Positions 15,321 to 22,117 of a stretch of 56,995 nucleotides of DNA are shown piece after piece. The translations under genes were made by a program, and so were the position numbers. Source of the stretch: Sulfuritalea sp. (GTDB lineage: Bacteria; Pseudomonadota; Gammaproteobacteria; Burkholderiales; Rhodocyclaceae). Position 1 is the stretch's first letter, and each line of letters starts with the position of its first letter. Where the stretch lies: contig JAMPYF010000029.1 of NCBI GenBank assembly GCA_023700805.1, positions 1 through 56,995 of the forward strand, written 5' to 3'. The notes under the pieces were generated by a model. The model was not told where the DNA came from. It worked only from the letters and a program-made list of their open reading frames with translations, and made no database searches.

Positions 15321-16709
15321 CTAGAGCCAATACTGGATGAACCCGCTGAACCACTCCTTGACGCGCAAGATCAGGGAGCGGCGATTCCACTGCTCCAGGA
15401 GAATTGGGTCCGACGCGGCCAGGTCCTTGTTGAACATGGCCTGCATCTGCTGGCCGAACTCGCGCCCCAGCACCACCGCATTGATCTCGTCGTTGTCGAG
15501 AAAGCTGCGCCAGTCGAGGTTGGTCGAGCCGACGCAGGACCAGACACCGTCGATCAGCGCGGTCTTGGAATGCAGCAGCGCGTCGCGCCGCTCGTGGATC
15601 TTGACGCCGGCATTGAGCAGGGTGGAATAGTGCGAGCGTCCCGAATGGAAAGTGGCGCCGGAATCGGTATGGCTGGGCAGGATCAGCACCACGTCGACAC
15701 CGCGCCCGGCGGCTTCGGTCAGGGCTTTCAGCAGTTGGGGATCGGGTACGAAATAGGCATGGGTCAGGTGCACCTGCTTCTCGGCATTGCCGATGGCCGA
15801 AATCAGCGTCAGGTAGATCAGGCTGTAGGGATCGTTCGGCGTGCTGCCGATGGCGCGCACGATGTCCGCCCCCTGCGCCGTCAGCGTCGGAAAATAGTCC
15901 TTCGCCGCCAGCGGATTGCCTTTCTGCGTTGCCCAGGTATCCATGAACAGCTTCTGCAAGTCGGCCACCACCGGGCCTTCGATCTGCAGGTCGGTGTCGC
16001 GCCAGGCCACCGTGTCCGCGGGCGCTTTTGACGCGCCCTTGGGGACCGACCCCGAGGAATAGACGCTGCTGATGTTGATGCCGCCGAGGAAGGCAATGCG
16101 CCCGTCGACCACCAGCAGCTTGCGGTGATCGCGATGGTTGATCTGCCAGCCCTTCTTCAGCGCCAGCGGGTTGATCGGATTGAACTCCAGCACCTCGATG
16201 CCGCCCTGGCTCAGGCGGTCGAAGAAGGCCTTGGGCGTGCCGATGCTGCCGATGCTGTCGTGGATCAGATTGACCTGGACGCCGCGCGCCTGCTGTTCCA
16301 GCAGCAGGTCGGAAAACTCGCGGCCGATGGCGTCGTCCTCGATGATGTAGGTCTCGATGTTGATGTGATCCCTGGCGCCGCGGATGGCGGCAAACATCGC
16401 GGCGTAGGTGGCCCGGCCGTCCTGCAGCAGGATGACCTTGTTGCCCATGACTAGCGGGCTGCCGACGACGGCCTGCTCCAGCGCGATCTGCTTGTCCAGA
16501 ATGTCGATGTCGCCGGACTTGCGCTTGAGTTCCGCCAGCACCGCCGCACTGCGCTTTGCCGAGATCGGTCCGCGCGCATTCTCGAAGCGGGCGGTCTGCC
16601 CGGCGTGGCGCGCGATGAGTTCGTCGGTGTCGGGCAGCGTGGCGCAACCGGAAATTGCATGCAGGCAAACCACCGCGAGCGCGGCGCGCTGCAACACACG
16701 AATCAACAT
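15321..16709 (-). CDS. Phospholipase D-superfamily lipoprotein, cardiolipin synthase-like
   Basis: 462 residues from ATG 16709 (GAGGGG site). The lipobox is AISGC near residue 21. There are two HKD motifs: HRDHRKLLVVDG with GGIN (about 215-235) and LLHSKTALIDG with GSTNLDWRSF (about 395-420). The two halves form one active site in cardiolipin synthases, which join phosphatidylglycerol molecules or transfer phosphatidyl groups. The lipoprotein signal, instead of two N-terminal membrane helices, is closer to the ClsC-like or outer-membrane PLD lineage. It ends the minus-strand run of envelope genes that begins with OmpA at 18730. Confidence 0.85.
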   Translation of the reverse strand: MLIRVLQRAALAVVCLHAISGCATLPDTDELIARHAGQTARFENARGPISAKRSAAVLAELKRKSGDIDILDKQIALEQAVVGSPLVMGNKVILLQDGRATYAAMFAAIRGARDHINIETYIIEDDAIGREFSDLLLEQQARGVQVNLIHDSIGSIGTPKAFFDRLSQGGIEVLEFNPINPLALKKGWQINHRDHRKLLVVDGRIAFLGGINISSVYSSGSVPKGASKAPADTVAWRDTDLQIEGPVVADLQKLFMDTWATQKGNPLAAKDYFPTLTAQGADIVRAIGSTPNDPYSLIYLTLISAIGNAEKQVHLTHAYFVPDPQLLKALTEAAGRGVDVVLILPSHTDSGATFHSGRSHYSTLLNAGVKIHERRDALLHSKTALIDGVWSCVGSTNLDWRSFLDNDEINAVVLGREFGQQMQAMFNKDLAASDPILLEQWNRRSLILRVKEWFSGFIQYWL

Positions 16710-16812
16710 GGGCCGCCCCTCGTCATCGATTGCCGGTCCAGCCCAGGGAAGGCCTTTGGTCGCATGCCATGACGGCACCGTCCGAAGCCCCTGAACCGAA
16801 TTCCTGTTTGTC

Positions 16813-17004
16813 CTATTTCTTGTTGCCCTTGGCCGCGTCCTGGATGTTCTCGCCGGCCTTTTCTATCGATTTGCCGACGCTCTCGATCGTCTTGTCGGCT
16901 TCCTTGCCGGCACGTTCGGCCGGTCCTTCCTTCTCGCAGGCGACGAGTACGAACGCCATCGCGCCCGTGAGCAGAGCCGTGCTGACTGTCTTGCCGAATT
17001 GCAT
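16813..17004 (-). CDS. Small entericidin-like lipoprotein
   Basis: 63 residues from ATG 17004 (GAGGTGG site). The lipobox is FVLVAC at about residue 23. The short mature part EKEGPAERAGKEADKTIESV then GKSIEKAGENIQDAAKG is an amphipathic Lys/Glu helix. Length and design resemble entericidin or YtxH/CsbD-type stress peptides, but I cannot assign a family. It lies 116 bp after the glycine-zipper gene and before the cardiolipin synthase-like gene, on the same strand. Confidence 0.7.
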   Translation of the reverse strand: MQFGKTVSTALLTGAMAFVLVACEKEGPAERAGKEADKTIESVGKSIEKAGENIQDAAKGNKK

Positions 17005-17120
17005 GATGTCCACCTCGTGATCAAGTGCCCAGAAGCCGGAGGAGCGACCTCGCGGTCGTCCCGGCCAGGGCATTGCAATGGCCGTGCAGCGCAGCGGGAG
17101 GCCGCGTCGCACGGCAAACA

Positions 17121-17336
17121 TCACTTGCCGACTTCGTGGCCGATGACGCCGCCGACCGCGGCACCGCCGACAGTGCCGATTGCGCTGCCTCCGGTAAGGA
17201 CGGAACCGCCGACCGCGCCGACGCCAGCGCCGATGGCCGTGGCCTTTTCCTGCGCCGTCATGCCGGCACAACCAACCAGACCGACCAGCATGGCCGCGGT
17301 AACTGCACTCATCGTGATGCTCTTGATCGTTTTCAT
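17121..17336 (-). CDS. Glycine-zipper lipoprotein, OsmB-like
   Basis: 71 residues from ATG 17336 (GAGGTAATCCC). The lipobox is LVGLVGC. The mature part MTAQEKATAIGAGVGAVGG then GSAIGTVGGAAVGGVIGHEVGK is a glycine-zipper membrane segment like that of the osmotically inducible lipoprotein OsmB. Such proteins sit in the outer membrane and are induced by osmotic or stationary-phase stress. It is part of the OmpA-led gene run. Confidence 0.8.
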   Translation of the reverse strand: MKTIKSITMSAVTAAMLVGLVGCAGMTAQEKATAIGAGVGAVGGSVLTGGSAIGTVGGAAVGGVIGHEVGK

Positions 17337-17393
17337 GGGATTACCTCTTTGTGAATCAGTGGGCTTGCATGGGTGTTTCTGCTCGACGGCGAC

Positions 17394-17975
17394 TCAGGTC
17401 TTGCCGAAGTTCTTCTTGGCTTGTGCCAGGCAATGTTCCTTTGCCTCGCTGGCATAGGCATCGCACTTTTCCTTGGCGACGCCGTATTGCGCGTCGTTGG
17501 CGCTTGCTGCGGCGGCTTCGCGCGCCTGCGTTGCCTTGCCGCGGGCTTCCGCATTGGCGTCCGAAACCTTCATCTGCGCCTTGGCATCGGCCTTGGCGGT
17601 GGTCCGCACTGCCTTGGCTTCCTCGACGCAGACATCCTTGGCCGTGCCGCCCTTGTCGTCGCAGCGTTCCTTGGCCACCGCATAGGAGGCCTCGGCCGCG
17701 ACCACGCGGGACTTGTAGCGGCTGCCTACGGAAGGCTTGTAGCTGGCTTCGAGATCCGCCCTGGCAACCTTCTCGCGGCCCTTGGCCTCGGCCACGCAGA
17801 TATCCCGGGCATTGCCGGAAAAGGAGCCGCAGGCGGCTTTCTCGGCCTTGTACTGGCTGGCGATCTGGGTCTTGCCGGCCTTGTAGTCGTCTTTAGCCAT
17901 GCTCTGCGCCATGGCGCCGGCGCTGAAAGCCAGGCCGACGGCGAGCGCCAGCGCATTGATGCTGTATTTGTTCAT
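17394..17975 (-). CDS. Exported helical protein with three Cys-pair repeats
   Basis: 193 residues from ATG 17975 (GAAGGAAG site). The signal peptide MNKYSINALALAVGLAFSAGAMA is followed by a helical Ala/Lys-rich chain holding three similar units: KAACGSFSGNARDICVAEAK (about 46-65), KERCDDKGGTAKDVCVEEAK (about 100-120) and KEKCDAYASEAKEHCLAQAK (about 165-185). Each has a Cys pair 9-10 residues apart, suggesting disulfide-closed helical hairpins joined by helices. No named family comes to mind. It follows OmpA by 68 bp, with a stable hairpin in the gap. Confidence 0.75.
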   Translation of the reverse strand: MNKYSINALALAVGLAFSAGAMAQSMAKDDYKAGKTQIASQYKAEKAACGSFSGNARDICVAEAKGREKVARADLEASYKPSVGSRYKSRVVAAEASYAVAKERCDDKGGTAKDVCVEEAKAVRTTAKADAKAQMKVSDANAEARGKATQAREAAAASANDAQYGVAKEKCDAYASEAKEHCLAQAKKNFGKT

Positions 17976-17996
17976 TTCGCTTCCTTCGGGCTGGGA

Positions 17997-18036
17997 CCGG
18001 AAGGCGCCTGCGGCTCTCGTGCCGCAGGCGTTCCGG
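17997..18036 (-). terminator. Long intergenic hairpin between ompA and the Cys-repeat gene
   Basis: CCGGAA plus CGCCTGCGGC pair with GCCGCAGGCG plus TTCCGG around a TCTCGT loop, with a 2-nt bulge. It lies 7 bp after the OmpA stop. It has no T tract, so it may stabilise the ompA transcript end or attenuate rather than fully terminate. Confidence 0.5.
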
Positions 18037-18043
18037 GTAATGA

Positions 18044-18730
18044 CTACTTGCGGGTGCCGATCACTTCGATTTCAACGCGACGATCGGGCTGCAGGCAGGC
18101 GATCACCTTGGCGCTCTTGGGGCCCTTGCAGTCGTCGGGCTTGGTCACCGGCTGCATTTCGCCCTTGCCTTCGGTGTAGATGCGGTTGTCGGCGATACCC
18201 TTGCCCATCAGATAGGTCTTGACGGCCATGGCGCGGCGCTCGGACAGGTTCTGGTTGTATTTGTCGGAGCCGAAGCGGTCGGCGTGGCCGACGGCGGTGA
18301 TCACTTCCGGATTGATGTCCCGGGTCTTGTTGTAGAAGTCGTCCAGCGCGTCGCGACCGGCCGGACGCAACACGGCCTTGTCGAAGTCGAACAGCGTATC
18401 GGCATTCAGCTTGACGCGGTCGGCGGCGGGCTTCGGCGCCGGGGGCGGCGCCACGGCGGCGAGCCGTTGCGGCGCCGGCGCGGGAGCCTGGGCCATCGGC
18501 TTCTTCACCAGGTCGGGATCGCATTCCTCGATCGCCAGCGCCGGAGTCCAGTAGCCGGTATGCCAGCACAGGCCGAAGCCGCTCTTGACCACCTCGCCGC
18601 GCGTGTCGACAAGATAGCCTTCCTTGGTCGGATTGTTGCTTTGTGCCGTTGCCGCGCCCGACATCAGGCCCAGGGCCAGGGCGCAGGATATGGCCACCGC
18701 CATCTGTTTATTGTTCAATGCATAAGTCAT
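18044..18730 (-). CDS. OmpA-family peptidoglycan-binding protein
   Basis: 228 residues. A signal peptide (cleavage near GAATAQ) is followed by an N-terminal region with SGFGLCWHTGYWTPALAIEECDP, a Cys pair typical of the betaproteobacterial OmpA-like porins that replace the full 8-strand barrel. A Pro/Ala linker (about 80-105) leads to the OmpA C-terminal domain with TLFDFDKAVLRPAG, VGHADRFGSDKYNQNLSERRA and QPDRRVEIEV. The NxxLSxxRA segment binds diaminopimelate. The protein links the outer membrane to peptidoglycan. It heads a minus-strand run (Cys-repeat protein, OsmB-like, small lipoprotein, cardiolipin synthase) and has the palindrome at 18871 about 150 bp upstream. Confidence 0.9.
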   Translation of the reverse strand: MTYALNNKQMAVAISCALALGLMSGAATAQSNNPTKEGYLVDTRGEVVKSGFGLCWHTGYWTPALAIEECDPDLVKKPMAQAPAPAPQRLAAVAPPPAPKPAADRVKLNADTLFDFDKAVLRPAGRDALDDFYNKTRDINPEVITAVGHADRFGSDKYNQNLSERRAMAVKTYLMGKGIADNRIYTEGKGEMQPVTKPDDCKGPKSAKVIACLQPDRRVEIEVIGTRK

Positions 18731-18870
18731 GATGATTTCCGATCCATAAAGGTTGCGTCAGTTCCCGCCTTGTGTTGCCCTGCTTGTTCCGACTGCCCGC
18801 ACTAGCGGAGAAATGCCGACAGTCACTATTGATCACTGCGGCCATCATCGGCCAGCATTCGCGGCGGGTC

Positions 18871-18886
18871 TGTACGCTGTCGCACA
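18871..18886. promoter_or_regulatory. Operator-like palindrome upstream of ompA
   Basis: Reads TGTACGCTGTCGCACA, with one arm mismatch. It lies about 148 bp before the OmpA start; the gene-facing flank is GACCC. Confidence 0.55.
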
Positions 18887-18925
18887 CAGCGCGGAATTCG
18901 CCAGGGGCTGCCGGGTGCCGGCGTC

Positions 18926-18948
18926 GCGCCGTATCGCCAGCGCCAACT
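18926..18948. repeat. Dispersed short repeat, AGCGCCAACT core (copy 2)
   Basis: 23 bp identical to 3827-3849, in another promoter region that also holds an operator-like palindrome. In both places the repeat lies 40-60 bp from the palindrome, on the side away from the regulated gene. Confidence 0.65.
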
Positions 18949-18992
18949 ATCGAAGCATGTCGACGGCATGGCGACGCGTGGGCGGACCGCAG

Positions 18993-19077
18993 GGCGGACT
19001 TGAGTCCGCCATCCGGCGCTGGCCGACTGAAGTCGGCCCTACAAAACCGTTCATCCCCTGGCCGGCTGAAGCCGGCC
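18993..19077. repeat. REP-type array of three palindromic units (copy B)
   Basis: Three 18-bp palindromes: GGCGGACTTGAGTCCGCC (18993-19010), GGCCGACTGAAGTCGGCC (19021-19038) and GGCCGGCTGAAGCCGGCC (19060-19077). The first two, with the same 10-bp spacer, recur at 21933-21978. Confidence 0.85.
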
Positions 19078-19100
19078 CTGCAGAGGCTTGACCACCTGCG

Positions 19101-19250
19101 TCAAAGAACCTTACGGCCGCTGATGATCCTCAGCAGCACCACGACGACGGCGATCACGATCAGGATGTGGATGAAGCCTCCCATGGTGTTGGCGGTGACC
19201 AGGCCGAGCAGCCACAGGACGATGAGCACGACGGCGATTGTGTATAGCAT
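19101..19250 (-). CDS. lmo0937-type small membrane protein
   Basis: 49 residues from ATG 19250, with a GAGAGG site. The protein is almost all hydrophobic with two transmembrane helices (MLYTIAVVLIVLWLLGLV and GGFIHILIVIAVVVVLLRII) joined by a TANTMGG turn. Length and pattern match the lmo0937/DUF5670-like small membrane proteins, which often accompany CsbD-type stress genes, as here (third in the CsbD cluster). The function is unknown. Confidence 0.85.
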   Translation of the reverse strand: MLYTIAVVLIVLWLLGLVTANTMGGFIHILIVIAVVVVLLRIISGRKVL

Positions 19251-19332
19251 TTGGAGCCTCTCTTCCATGCTGCGAAGTTCAGGTGCAGGACTGCCGGCGA
19301 CTGCCCGACCAGGCGGCCGCCGGCACCCGCGC

Positions 19333-20421
19333 CTACTGGATTACGGTCAGGACATTGCCGTCGACCTTGACCTTGGCGCCGACCGCGAAAGGCGGTTGCG
19401 CGGCATAGGTGAGGGTCTGGGTGCCGCCGTTTTCGAGGCGCACCACCACTTCGTAGTGCTTGGTGGTCTTCACCCGCTTTTCGATCTCATTGCCGACGTA
19501 GGCGCCGCCTGCCGCGCCGGCCACCTGGGCGACCGTTTTGGTGTTGCCCTCGCCGATCTGGTTGCCGATCACGATGCCGGCCAAACCGCCGGCGATCTTG
19601 CCGAGGTAGCTGCCTTCGCCTTTGACCTCAACCAGATTGACCGCCTCGATCACGCCGCAGTTGACGCAGTGGCGTGCGATCTGCCGGGCACGCGGCGCCT
19701 GGCCGGCGGCGGCCAGCAGCGACTGGCCCAGCACGGCGCTGGTTTCCAGCTCGCCGACGCGCAGCAATCCGGTCACCGTCGAGTTCGCCGCGATCCGGTC
19801 GCGACGTTTGATGATATGGCTGCCTTCATACACACCCTCGCGCACTTCGTTCAACAGGACCTTGCCCTTGACGCCGACTATCGTGGCGCTGGCGACCCCG
19901 CCCGGACTGCCGGACAGAACCAGGTTCAGGTCCTCGCCCGGGACCAGGTTCGCCGGCGGATCGACCACGTCGAAACGATCGATCTTCGGTCCCCTGGCGT
20001 AGCGCTGTCCGGCGCCGGCCCGCCTGGCATAGGCCCGGCCGATCAGCGGCTCGTCGAGAACGGTGCTGGCGACCTGGTTGCCCACCCGCAGATTGGCGGT
20101 GGCCTTGCTCGTGGCCGTGATCCTGTCGCGCTGGCGGATGGTGTAGGTGCCCTCGTAGACACCGGCTTCGGTTTCCACCAGCACCACGCCCGCCGTTGCA
20201 CCGCTGATCTTTACCGCCGCGGTGCCGCCGGGGCTGCCGTAAAGCGTGAAGTCGAGTTCCCTGCCGGCGACGGCCTTCCGTACCGGCCGCACGTCGAAGC
20301 CATCGATTCTCGTGGCTTCGGCGCGCGACGCCGCGTACTGGGCCTGGGCCTGACTGGCAACGAAAGGCAGCGGAAGCAATGCCGCCAGGGCGAACAATCC
20401 AAGGACAATTCTTTTGTACAT
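19333..20421 (-). CDS. Exported glycine-zipper protein with a duplicated beta domain
   Basis: 362 residues from ATG 20421 (AGGAGCC site). A signal peptide (about 1-27) is followed by two homologous domains of about 85 residues, seen from IDGFDVRPVRKAVAGRELDF / SPGGTAA / GVYEGTYTIRQRDRI and again IDRFDVVDPPANLVPGEDLN / SPGGVAS / GVYEGSHIIKRRDRI. A CVNCGVIEAVN segment then leads to a glycine-zipper region (about 265-310: GKIAGGLAGIVIGNQIG, AGAAGGAYVGNEI) and an SlyB-like C-terminal strand region (HYEVVVRLENGGTQTL). It is likely an outer-membrane or periplasmic envelope protein. It starts 9 bp after the CsbD-like stop, so it is cotranscribed with it. Confidence 0.8.
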   Translation of the reverse strand: MYKRIVLGLFALAALLPLPFVASQAQAQYAASRAEATRIDGFDVRPVRKAVAGRELDFTLYGSPGGTAAVKISGATAGVVLVETEAGVYEGTYTIRQRDRITATSKATANLRVGNQVASTVLDEPLIGRAYARRAGAGQRYARGPKIDRFDVVDPPANLVPGEDLNLVLSGSPGGVASATIVGVKGKVLLNEVREGVYEGSHIIKRRDRIAANSTVTGLLRVGELETSAVLGQSLLAAAGQAPRARQIARHCVNCGVIEAVNLVEVKGEGSYLGKIAGGLAGIVIGNQIGEGNTKTVAQVAGAAGGAYVGNEIEKRVKTTKHYEVVVRLENGGTQTLTYAAQPPFAVGAKVKVDGNVLTVIQ

Positions 20422-20430
20422 TTTTGGCTC

Positions 20431-20643
20431 CTAGAAATACCAGTTACGGTGTTGGTCGTGAAAATCCTTCAACTGGCGATCGGCCTGCTCGCACGCGATG
20501 CCGTTGTCCTGCTGCGCCTTGCCGCTGACCTGCTCGCGCCTGCCAGCCGCTTCCTGCCGTGAATCGCCGGTCCATTCGCCCCAGGTCTGCCTGATTTTTC
20601 CGGCCAGCTGCCGGCGGATGCCGGCGAATTGTTCCTTGTTCAT
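20431..20643 (-). CDS. CsbD-family stress protein
   Basis: 70 residues from ATG 20643 (GGAGCC site). The protein starts MNKEQFAGIRRQLAGKIRQTWGEW and continues with RREQVSGKAQQDNGIA, the CsbD pattern (small, helical, K/Q/G-rich with GKxQ motifs) seen in general stress proteins. It is first in a minus-strand cluster with the duplicated glycine-zipper protein (9-bp gap) and the lmo0937-type protein. A palindrome lies about 100 bp upstream at 20736-20751. Confidence 0.85.
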   Translation of the reverse strand: MNKEQFAGIRRQLAGKIRQTWGEWTGDSRQEAAGRREQVSGKAQQDNGIACEQADRQLKDFHDQHRNWYF

Positions 20644-20735
20644 TTCAGGCTCCATGGTGGCGAAGGCGGCGACAACGGCGCCGCGACAATCGGCGTTCGC
20701 ATTGGCGCATCTTCGGCCGCGCAACGGGCTTCGTC

Positions 20736-20751
20736 TGTGCGCCAGCGCACG
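20736..20751. promoter_or_regulatory. Operator-like palindrome facing the CsbD gene
   Basis: Reads TGTGCGCCAGCGCACG. It lies about 100 bp before the CsbD start, and the CsbD-facing flank is GACGA. Confidence 0.55.
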
Positions 20752-20788
20752 ATCGGAACAGGGCCGGAGAGAACGCGCGCTTCGCTTA

Positions 20789-20804
20789 TGTACGACAGCG
20801 CACG
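20789..20804. promoter_or_regulatory. Operator-like palindrome facing the Gly-rich lipoprotein
   Basis: Reads TGTACGACAGCGCACG. It lies about 140 bp before the plus-strand start at 20936, and that side carries the GA flank (GAATG). With 20736 it makes a divergent pair, one site per gene. Confidence 0.5.
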
Positions 20805-20935
20805 GAATGCATCGCGCCGCCGCCCTACGATGACGTGAGATTAATGGTTCGACAGGACAGCCACGGCGTCGCAACGGCCGGGCTACGCGACCCGGCCCAT
20901 CCCGGACCGCCGCGCAAACGAAGAGGAGAATTGCA

Positions 20936-21907
20936 ATGACAATCACCAAGCTCGCACTATCACTGCTGGCAGGCGCCGGCCTCGGCGTCGGCTGCACCAC
21001 GGTGCCGCCCTCGCCGCATCTGGCGACGACCGACTTGCCGAATTGCTTCGATACCAATTACGACAGGGAGCGCGGCCTATTCACGATGAAGAACGAGGTC
21101 GCCGGCGCCGTCAACCAGCAATGCCTGCTGATGGTGCATGCAGGCAATGACCCCGCATCGGCGTCGCAGCTCGCGGCAGGCAGATACACGGTTTATCTGG
21201 CCAACGGTGGCGGCGGCGGTGCCGGCGGCACCCTCCAGGGCCGCCCGCGCATCGATGGCGGCAAGGTGGGCGGGGGCGGCGGGGGTGGGGGCGCCGGCGC
21301 GATGGAAACCCAGGCGCCGGTCGATTTGAGTCCGGGCGCCTACAAGCTCACGCTGGGCGCCGGCGGCCCCGGCGGCACGGCCTGCCTGCCGGGCGCCGGT
21401 TTCGGCGGCGGCCCCGGCTGGGTGGGCAGTCCCAGCAGCATGACCCGGGTGGCAAGCGGCGAACTCGTCATGGGCACGGCCGGCGCCGACAGCTACAGGC
21501 GCCTGAGTCGCTCCGCCAACGAAAAGATGGCCGGACCGATGGACGGACATGGCGGATCGGGGGTCGGCCAGACCAGCGGCGGCGATGCGGCGACTGCGGC
21601 CACCGCCACGACCGCCCAGGTGGCGGCCGAGCCGGGTGGCGCCAAGCTCGCCTCGGGCTACACGGGGACCGCCGGTGCGGCCGGTTCCGTCAGTGCCGGT
21701 GACAAACTCTCGGGCGCCGGCGGCGGCGGCGGCGCCACCGCGGTAGGCTCCGGCGGTGGCGGCGGCGGCGAAAGTCCGGGGCAAACCGAACATCCCCCGC
21801 AGCGCGGCACGCTCGGCGGCGGCGGCGGCGGCGGCGAGGGCAGCCGCACCGAGTGCGATCCCGGTGCCCGCGGCGGCCACGGCTATATCGCTTTGCGCCG
21901 GATCTGA
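20936..21907 (+). CDS. Glycine-rich exported lipoprotein
   Basis: 323 residues with a strong AGAGGAGAAT site. The signal (MTITKLALSLLAGAGLGVGC) has a lipobox-like LGVGC. Residues about 28-85 form a small domain with two Cys (LPNCFDTNYDRERGLFTM and NQQCLLMVHAG). The rest is dominated by Gly stretches alternating with strand-like segments (LSPGAYKLTLGAGGPGGT), ending in ARGGHGYIALRRI. The final GGHGY(I/V)xLR motif and Gly runs resemble the glycine-rich domains seen in ALK-type receptors and in some bacterial surface proteins; this is only a resemblance. It is likely a surface-exposed lipoprotein with unknown role. It shares the divergent region with the CsbD cluster. Confidence 0.7.
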   Translation: MTITKLALSLLAGAGLGVGCTTVPPSPHLATTDLPNCFDTNYDRERGLFTMKNEVAGAVNQQCLLMVHAGNDPASASQLAAGRYTVYLANGGGGGAGGTLQGRPRIDGGKVGGGGGGGGAGAMETQAPVDLSPGAYKLTLGAGGPGGTACLPGAGFGGGPGWVGSPSSMTRVASGELVMGTAGADSYRRLSRSANEKMAGPMDGHGGSGVGQTSGGDAATAATATTAQVAAEPGGAKLASGYTGTAGAAGSVSAGDKLSGAGGGGGATAVGSGGGGGGESPGQTEHPPQRGTLGGGGGGGEGSRTECDPGARGGHGYIALRRI

Positions 21908-21932
21908 CGGATCGGTGGTGGGGCGGACGTAG

Positions 21933-21978
21933 GGCGGACTTCAGTCCGCCATCCACCCCTGGCCGACTGAAGTCGGCC
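21933..21978. repeat. REP-type pair (copy C)
   Basis: GGCGGACTTCAGTCCGCC (21933-21950) and GGCCGACTGAAGTCGGCC (21961-21978), with the same 10-bp spacer as at 18993. It follows the Gly-rich lipoprotein gene. Confidence 0.85.
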
Positions 21979-22014
21979 CTACACCGGCACGAGTCATCCT
22001 AAAAACCGGGATTC

Positions 22015-22099
22015 CATCCGCAGATTACGCAGATTAAGCGGGGGCAACAGCCCGACAATCTCTTGATCCATCTGCGTCAATCGGCGAAATCTGCGGACC
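22015..22099. repeat. Imperfect inverted repeat with CGCAGATT arms
   Basis: The left arm CATCCGCAGATTACGCAGAT and a right arm reading CATCTGCGTCAATCGGCG then AAATCTGCGGACC are complementary with gaps. It lies between the REP pair and the hybrid kinase stop. It is similar to widespread intergenic ATCTGCGTAATCTGCGGAT repeats. Confidence 0.65.
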
Positions 22100-22117
22100 A
22101 AATGCCTTTTTGCAGAC

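Larger units (their letters stand above)
18731..19100. other. 370-bp gap: operator-like site plus two repeat types
   Basis: I see no gene here. From left to right it holds the OmpA leader, the operator-like palindrome (18871-18886), a copy of the AGCGCCAACT repeat (18926-18948) and a three-unit REP array (18993-19077) that ends just past the lmo0937-type stop at 19101. Confidence 0.7.

Noticed and set aside
22015..22099. The CGCAGATT inverted repeat as an attachment site
   Set aside because: There is no adjacent integrase or tRNA gene, and the motif looks like a common dispersed intergenic repeat.
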